This document shows positions 38,380 to 43,051 of a stretch of 43,051 bases of DNA, piece by piece. How positions within the stretch are numbered: position 1 is the stretch's first letter; each line of letters begins with the position of its first letter. The stretch covers positions 1-43,051 of the forward strand of contig JAJFLJ010000010.1 of the NCBI GenBank assembly GCA_021772755.1, read 5' to 3'. The notes below the pieces were generated by a model. The model had not been told where the DNA came from and searched no databases. It saw only the letters and a list, made by a program, of their open reading frames with translations. Source of the stretch: Candidatus Sumerlaeota bacterium. Its GTDB lineage: Bacteria > Sumerlaeota > Sumerlaeia > SLMS01 > JAHLLQ01. The position numbers were made by a program, and so were the translations under genes.

Positions 38380-40830
38380 CTACTTCCGCGCGCGCTTCTT
38401 CCGCGTTCCGCCGACCGGCACAAGAGCCGCCTCCAGCGCGTCCTCCACGGTCTCCATGAACCGGAACGACACCGCCTTGCGGATCGTCTCCGGCACCTCT
38501 TCCAGGTCGCGCTCGTTGCGTTTCGGAAGAAGAATCTCGCGAATGCCGGCGCGGTGCGCGGCGAGGCACTTCTCCTTGATGCCGCCCACCGGCAGCACGT
38601 TGCCCCGCAGCGAAATCTCGCCCGTCATCGACACGTAGTCGCGGCACAACCGCCCGCTCGCCAGCGACGCCAGCGCCGCGATCATCGCCACGCCCGCGCT
38701 CGGGCCGTCCTTCGGCGTCGCGCCGGCGGGCACGTGCACGTGAAAGTCGTTCTCCGCGAAGACGCCGTCATCCACGCCCGCCAGCCCCCGGTTCGAACGC
38801 AGATACGTCAGCGCCGCGTTCGCCGACTCCTTCATCACGTCGCCCAGCTGGCCCGTCAGCTTCAGCGCGCCCTTGCCCGGGTGCATCGACGCCTCGATGA
38901 AGAGAATCTCGCCCCCGATCGAGGTCCACGCCATTCCGATGGAAACGCCGGGGCGGTTCATGCGCTCCGCCACGTCCAGCTGCGTGCGCGGCCGGCCGAG
39001 AAGTTCCTCCACCGTTTCCGGCACCACGACCACCGTCGCCGGCGCCGCGCGCTTCCGCGGCTTGCGGCCCTTGCTCTTGGCCTCGTTCTCGATCCGGCTT
39101 TCCTCGCTCGCGATCCGCCGCGCCACCTTCCGCGAGATCGACGCGATCTCCTTCTGCAATCCGCGCACGCCCGCCTCCGCCGTGTACTCGCGGATCACCT
39201 TGCGCAGCGCCGGCACGCGGAACCGGATGTGCTTCGACTTCAGCCCCGCGTTCCCCCGCTCGCGCGACACGAGATACCGCGTCGCGATCTCCAGCTTCTC
39301 CTCCGGCGTGTATCCGGCGATCCGGATGATCTCCATGCGGTCGCGCAGCGGCGGCGGAATCGTGTCCAGCGAGTTCGCCGTCGTGATGAACATCACCTTC
39401 GACAGATCGATGGGCATGTCCATATAGTGGTCGGTGAACGAATCGTTCTGCTCGGGATCGAGGACCTCCAGCAGCGCGCTCGCGGGGTCGCCGCGGAAAT
39501 CGCTGCCGAGCTTGTCGATCTCGTCCAGCATGACCAGCGGATTGACCGTCTCGCAGTCCTTCAGCGCCTTCACGATGCGCCCCGGCATCGCCCCGATGTA
39601 CGTCCGCCGGTGGCCGCGGATTTCCGCCTCGTCGCGCATGCCGCCCAGGGAAAAGCGCGTGAACTTCCGCCCCGTCGCCCGCGCGATGCTCCGCCCCAGG
39701 CTCGTCTTGCCCACGCCCGGAGGCCCCACGAGGCAGAGAATCGGCCCCTTCAGCTCGCCGTTCTTCAGGCGGATCACGCTGAGGAACTCCAGGATGCGCT
39801 CCTTCACCTTCTCCAGACCGTAGTGGTCCTCGTCGAGAATGCGCGCCGCCTTCTCAAGGTCGATGTGGTCGTCCGTCCGTTCCGTCCACGGCAGATCGAG
39901 AATCCATTCGATGTACGTGCGGATCACGCCGTATTCCGCCGCGGCCGGCTGAAGCATCGAAAGACGCGACAGCTCCTTCTCCGCGACCCTGCCCGCGTGT
40001 TCCGGCAGCTTCCGCGTCGCGAGCCTCTCCCGCAGATCCGTCAGCTCCTGCTCGTTCGGGTCGGACTCGCCCAGCTCCTTCTGCATCACGCGAATCTGCT
40101 CTCGCAGGAAGAACTCCCGCTGGTTCTTGTCCACGCTCTGGCGGACCTTCTCCGAAATGCGGTTGCCGATCTCCAGCACGCGCACCTCGCGGCTCAGCAG
40201 GTGGAACACCTTGCTCAGGCGCTTCTTCGTGTCCTTCTCCAGCACGATCTCCCGCAGGTCGCCGGAGTCCAGGCTGATGTTGCTCGCCACCAGGTCCGCG
40301 AGCCGCCCCGCCTCGTGAATGTTCATCGCCGCGATCGCGAGATCGTCCGGCATGTTCGTCAGCGCCACGGCCGTCTGCAGGTTCGAGACCGTCTCCTTCA
40401 GCAGCGCCGCCGTCTCCTCGTCGGAGGAGTCGCGCTCGACGATCCGCTCGATCTTCGCCGTCGGATGCGGGGCGCCCTCCACCATGCTCTCGATCCGGAT
40501 GCGCGTCACGCCGTGCACCAGCAGCCGCACGCTGCCGTCCGGCAGCCGCAGCATCCGCAGGACCGAGCAAAGCACGCCGACCGCCAGAAGGCCGCCCTCC
40601 CCCGATTCGCGCGACTCGTTCGAACTCGACGCGAACACGCCGATCAGACGGTTCTCCTCCGACGCCTCCTCCACCATGCGCCGAATGCTCTCGTCGCTGA
40701 TGAGAATCGGCGCGATCATGTGGGGAAACACGATGGGTTCGTCCGAACGCAGCAGGGCCACCTGCTCCGGAAGGGTAAAGCCGTCGGCGCCGAGATGCCG
40801 AATCAGAGGGAAGTCGAGGTTTTGTGCCAC
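38380..40830 (-). CDS. lon: ATP-dependent protease Lon (LonA)
   Basis: An 816-residue cytoplasmic AAA+ serine protease. The N-terminal substrate domain begins LPEQVALLRSDEPIVFPHM. The AAA+ domain has Walker A GPPGVGKTSLG, Walker B VMLDEIDKLG and the sensor segment FITTANSLDTIPPPLRDRM. The protease domain has the catalytic serine in KDGPSAGVAMI and lysine in PVGGIKEKCLAAHRAG. Length is normal for LonA. It starts at GTG 40830, with AGGAG close upstream and a recognisable promoter at 40879-40907. It is the first gene of lon-hslV-queF. A basic KSKGRKPRKRA insertion lies between the AAA+ and protease domains. Confidence 0.97.
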   Translation of the reverse strand: MAQNLDFPLIRHLGADGFTLPEQVALLRSDEPIVFPHMIAPILISDESIRRMVEEASEENRLIGVFASSSNESRESGEGGLLAVGVLCSVLRMLRLPDGSVRLLVHGVTRIRIESMVEGAPHPTAKIERIVERDSSDEETAALLKETVSNLQTAVALTNMPDDLAIAAMNIHEAGRLADLVASNISLDSGDLREIVLEKDTKKRLSKVFHLLSREVRVLEIGNRISEKVRQSVDKNQREFFLREQIRVMQKELGESDPNEQELTDLRERLATRKLPEHAGRVAEKELSRLSMLQPAAAEYGVIRTYIEWILDLPWTERTDDHIDLEKAARILDEDHYGLEKVKERILEFLSVIRLKNGELKGPILCLVGPPGVGKTSLGRSIARATGRKFTRFSLGGMRDEAEIRGHRRTYIGAMPGRIVKALKDCETVNPLVMLDEIDKLGSDFRGDPASALLEVLDPEQNDSFTDHYMDMPIDLSKVMFITTANSLDTIPPPLRDRMEIIRIAGYTPEEKLEIATRYLVSRERGNAGLKSKHIRFRVPALRKVIREYTAEAGVRGLQKEIASISRKVARRIASEESRIENEAKSKGRKPRKRAAPATVVVVPETVEELLGRPRTQLDVAERMNRPGVSIGMAWTSIGGEILFIEASMHPGKGALKLTGQLGDVMKESANAALTYLRSNRGLAGVDDGVFAENDFHVHVPAGATPKDGPSAGVAMIAALASLASGRLCRDYVSMTGEISLRGNVLPVGGIKEKCLAAHRAGIREILLPKRNERDLEEVPETIRKAVSFRFMETVEDALEAALVPVGGTRKKRARK

Positions 40831-40878
40831 CGGATCTCCTGGCCGAAGGTTCGCCCCGCAGAAACGAACGCCGGGGAA

Positions 40879-40907
40879 AGTCTGGGTCGTGGCGCCCCGA
40901 ATGTCAA
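40879..40907 (-). promoter_or_regulatory. Putative promoter of lon
   Basis: On the minus strand TTGACA (40907-40902), 17-base spacer, CAGACT (40884-40879). The -35 is perfect and the -10 poor. No CIRCE element or heat-shock-type sigma-32 boxes were seen. Bases 40908-41090, up to trpF, contain nothing else I can name. Confidence 0.45.
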
Positions 40908-41090
40908 ACCGCGCCAGCGCCCACGATGGAGAAGGAAACCGCTCCGGGTGTTTCGAAATGCGCCGTACGGCGCCGGATCGCGGCTCCCCGGCACGATAGG
41001 GTGCGAGTCCCGTACCAGCCACGCCGGGATTGCGCCTCGCCACCGCCCGGCACTTTGCTCGCTTCCACGTTCGCAGAGAGAGGCTTTTCC

Positions 41091-41774
41091 GTGACCGCCC
41101 AACCGACCAGGCTCCCCGAATCCACCCCGCGACCCCGCGTCAAGGTCTGCGGGCTTCGCCGGGCCGGTGACGCCCTGCTGGCGCTGGAACTCGGTGCCTC
41201 GTTCCTGGGGCTTATCTTCGCCGAAGGAACCCCCCGCTGCCTCTCGGAAGAGCAGGCCGCCTCCCTGCTGGAGGAAGTCCGCGCAAAGGCAGAGGCGCCC
41301 GTCCGCCCCGTCGGCGTCTTCGTCCACGAACCCGCTGACCGCATACTTCACCTGAGCCGCCGCCTAGGGCTCGCCGCCGTGCAGCTTCACGCACCGGTGC
41401 CGGACGGCGAGCTTGCGCCCCTGGGTATTCCCGTCGTCCGTGCGGTCCGCATCAAAGGCCCCGAAAGCAGCCCCGACATCGAGACCGCCCTCGAAAAGGG
41501 TCCTGTACTGCTCGACGCCTTCGCCGAAGGCCGCCACGGCGGAACCGGCAAGGTCTTCGACCACGCCCTCGCCGTGCCCTTCATCCCGAAGGGAACCGTC
41601 CTGATCGCCGGCGGCCTGAACCCCGGGAACATCGGTGGCATCGCGGAGACGCTGAAGAACGCCCGCGCGCTGCCGTACGCCTTCGACGTGTCGAGTGGTC
41701 TGGAGGAATCGCCGGGCGTGAAGTCGGCGGAGAAAATGCGCGCGTTCTTCGCGGCGCTGGAGGAAGCGCTCTAG
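41091..41774 (+). CDS. trpF: Phosphoribosylanthranilate isomerase
   Basis: A 227-residue TIM-barrel enzyme of tryptophan synthesis that performs the Amadori rearrangement of phosphoribosylanthranilate. The catalytic cysteine is in VKVCGLRRAGDA and the catalytic aspartate is in LLDAFAEGRHGGTGKVFD. The phosphate-binding C-terminal loops are LIAGGLNPGNIG and FDVSSGLEESPGVKS. It starts at GTG 41091 behind GAGAGAGG. It is alone; no other trp gene is visible. Its stop overlaps the stop of the convergent small membrane protein by three to four bases. Confidence 0.95.
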   Translation: MTAQPTRLPESTPRPRVKVCGLRRAGDALLALELGASFLGLIFAEGTPRCLSEEQAASLLEEVRAKAEAPVRPVGVFVHEPADRILHLSRRLGLAAVQLHAPVPDGELAPLGIPVVRAVRIKGPESSPDIETALEKGPVLLDAFAEGRHGGTGKVFDHALAVPFIPKGTVLIAGGLNPGNIGGIAETLKNARALPYAFDVSSGLEESPGVKSAEKMRAFFAALEEAL

Positions 41775-42154
41775 TCCTCGTACTTCGTCCACCGGGTCAG
41801 CACCAGGCTCACGCCCCCCAGCGCACCGCTGATCACGAAACCCGCCAGCGTCATCAGAACCGCGTGGTCCTGGCCGAATCCATAGACCGCCGACATCGCC
41901 AGAATTCCCTCGGGCCGGCCCAGCAGCCACGCGCCAAACACCGCCCCCACGACTCCGCCGACGATCCCCATGAAGACGCACGCCAGCAGCCGCGTCGCCA
42001 TCCCCCGCCGGCATACCGGACGGTCGGACTGGAACCTCGCTCCGCCCCACGCGTCTTCGCGAATGTGAACGACCGGCGGCTCGCGGTCGTGCACCACCGG
42101 ATAGCCGCGAAACGGCGCCGCCGCCCTGGCATCGTGGCAACTGATCTCGCGCAT
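41771..42154 (-). CDS. Small membrane protein of unknown function
   Basis: A 127-residue protein. The N-terminal 60 residues are hydrophilic (MREISCHDARAAAPFRGYPV). Two transmembrane helices follow: ACVFMGIVGGVVGAVFGAWLL (about 70-90) and VLMTLAGFVISGALGGVSLVL (about 100-120). They are glycine-rich, as in small hairpin membrane proteins. Start ATG 42154 has a strong GGAGGG site five bases upstream. I recognise no family. It is transcribed divergently from 42285 and converges on trpF. Confidence 0.75.
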   Translation of the reverse strand: MREISCHDARAAAPFRGYPVVHDREPPVVHIREDAWGGARFQSDRPVCRRGMATRLLACVFMGIVGGVVGAVFGAWLLGRPEGILAMSAVYGFGQDHAVLMTLAGFVISGALGGVSLVLTRWTKYED

Positions 42155-42284
42155 GGAAACCCTCCGTCGCCGACGTTCGCACTCAGGAATCAGACTGATC
42201 CAACCCGTTTCGGTTTGCAAGTCGAAACCCCGAACGCCCCGAGCCTTCCATTGCCCGCCCGCGCCGTCCGAATACCCTGCCGCC

Positions 42285-42881
42285 ATGACGGCTCTGAAGT
42301 TCGTTCTCCTTGAACGCGGTCCCTGGCGACCCGGCGGAGTGGCAGCCGCCCTCGCATCGCGCGGCCATGTCGTCGCCCGAATCGCACCGGCGCGGCCTGC
42401 CTGGCTTCCCGCGAAGAGCGGCGACGGACCCGTCGGGCGATGGCGCGAAGAACGCCTCTTTTCCCTCGAACCCCGGTCGTGGCTGCCGGTGCTGCGCACC
42501 TGGCCGTTCGACGGCGGAGCTTCCTGGAAGGGCAGCGAACGCTTCACCGTTCCGCGCGCAGGAGTGCTGCTGCGTGAGGCGGGCTTCGCGAACGCCGACG
42601 CCGTCGTCGTGCGCGACTTCGGTCTTCCGCATCTGATCCGACACCTTCAGCCGAAGTGTCTGGTCGTCGTCCTCGAAGAGGATCCGGCGGAGAACGCGGC
42701 ACTCCCGCGGATCGTCCGCCGCCGCGCGCACGAAACGATCGCCGATGCGGACGTCGTACTGGCGCTCTCGCGCGGCGCCCGCAGCGCCGCGCAGCGTGCC
42801 AGTGCCGCCAAAGTCGTCGGTTCCGAAGATGCGGGCGATGCGGCACTTGCCGATGCCATCATCCGCGCGGTGCGTGCATGA
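42285..42881 (+). CDS. Protein of unknown function, possibly a glycosyltransferase-like Rossmann fold
   Basis: A 198-residue protein. The N-terminus KFVLLERGPWRPGGVAAALASRGHVV has the beta-strand plus glycine-loop plus helix pattern of GT-B N-terminal domains. Later strands read AVVVRDFGLPHLI and CLVVVLEEDP, followed by ADADVVLALSRGARSAA, like the turn before the second GT-B domain. The nucleotide-binding C-terminal domain is absent: the protein ends about 30 residues later. It may be a stand-alone half, a truncated relic or an unrelated fold. Start ATG 42285 lies at the beginning of the first strand. Confidence 0.65.
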   Translation: MTALKFVLLERGPWRPGGVAAALASRGHVVARIAPARPAWLPAKSGDGPVGRWREERLFSLEPRSWLPVLRTWPFDGGASWKGSERFTVPRAGVLLREAGFANADAVVVRDFGLPHLIRHLQPKCLVVVLEEDPAENAALPRIVRRRAHETIADADVVLALSRGARSAAQRASAAKVVGSEDAGDAALADAIIRAVRA

Positions 42882-43051
42882 ACGTCGCCACGCGGCGCCT
42901 CAGCGAGAACAGGTCGCACCATTCGCCCTCCAGCAGCGGCCGCCACAGCGCCACCGTCGCCAGCATCATCGCCGCCCCGCAAAGCGCGATCGCCACGATG
43001 CGCGCCTGAGTGCCCGCCGCGTCCGACGGCGCGAGCCCGAACGCCGCGACC
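42859..43051 (-). CDS. C-terminal end of a membrane protein (truncated by window end)
   Basis: An open frame runs from the window edge to a TGA at 42859-42861, giving 63 residues. It holds one hydrophobic helix (VAIALCGAAMMLATVALW) followed by a charged tail (WCDLFSLRRRVATFMHAPRG). Codon third positions are GC-rich as in real genes here. It overlaps the end of the gene on the other strand by 23 bases. Its family cannot be named from this fragment. Confidence 0.5.
   Translation of the reverse strand, partial: VAAFGLAPSDAAGTQARIVAIALCGAAMMLATVALWRPLLEGEWCDLFSLRRRVATFMHAPRG

Noticed and set aside
41000-41090. Possible tRNA or riboswitch before trpF
   Set aside because: A GGTGCGAGTCCCGTACC-like stretch caught the eye, but no cloverleaf arms, T-loop motif or conserved switch core could be drawn.
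36910-41094. Plus-strand open frame of 1394 codons opposite queF, hslV and lon
   Set aside because: Antisense shadow: Arg/His/Leu-rich with no motifs, while lon, hslV and queF are unmistakable on the other strand.

Overview
The window is GC-rich (about two thirds G+C by eye) and densely coded on both strands. I see no rRNA, tRNA, CRISPR array or phage genes. It carries about 33 protein genes, nearly all chromosomal housekeeping or envelope genes. Several traits suggest a Gram-negative-type, free-living bacterium of a poorly cultured phylum near the Planctomycetota, Lentisphaerota, Sumerlaeota or Hydrogenedentota: a Ser/Thr kinase with an N-terminal zinc ribbon, many TPR proteins, golvesin-type C-terminal domains on peptidoglycan enzymes, frequent GTG/TTG starts, and a GxxExxY gene between inverted repeats. 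The phylum is an inference.

Layout. 1-3055: end of serC, a cysteine desulfurase, a GxxExxY nuclease-like ORF bracketed by inverted repeats, and lexA. 3358-4134: a RAYT-type HUH transposase with palindromes on both sides. 4264-8657 (minus): a tandem GT2 glycosyltransferase, a polytopic membrane protein resembling a degenerate WecA/MraY, and a TPR protein. 8618-11031 (plus): ahpD, ahpC and an FHA-GGDEF diguanylate cyclase. 11353-21123 (plus): an envelope block with a TolB-like propeller protein, an N-acetylmuramoyl-L-alanine amidase with a golvesin-like domain, a large secreted TPR protein coupled to a 999-residue carboxypeptidase-regulatory-like repeat protein, and a compact D-Ala-D-Ala carboxypeptidase with two golvesin-like domains. 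21255-24147 (minus): a TPR protein and a lipoprotein. 24315-25328: an AEC-family permease. 25531-25737: a palindrome island related to the RAYT flanks. 25892-29937 (minus): phoB-phoR-pstB-phoU. 30086-32595 (minus): Ser/Thr kinase, tatD, ferredoxin. 32757-35816: two convergent membrane proteins. 35932-40830: queC-queE facing lon-hslV-queF. 41091-43051: trpF, a small membrane protein, an unknown protein and a truncated membrane protein.

How the genes fit together. The pho genes form a phosphate-sensing regulatory operon without the pstSCA permease genes nearby. queC, queE and queF cover three steps of 7-deazaguanine (preQ1) synthesis. ahpC and ahpD form a peroxide-detoxification pair. The 11-21 kb block looks like an envelope or peptidoglycan remodelling set: two of its transcription units share an unusual sequence immediately upstream of the -35 box, and its two peptidoglycan enzymes share the same C-terminal domain.

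Nothing here is clearly a complete undescribed defence or mobile system. The strongest leads are the GxxExxY unit framed by inverted repeats, the RAYT with two palindrome clusters 22 kb apart, the shared upstream element in the envelope block, the compact S13 peptidase, and the MraY/WecA-like protein that appears to lack catalytic motifs.
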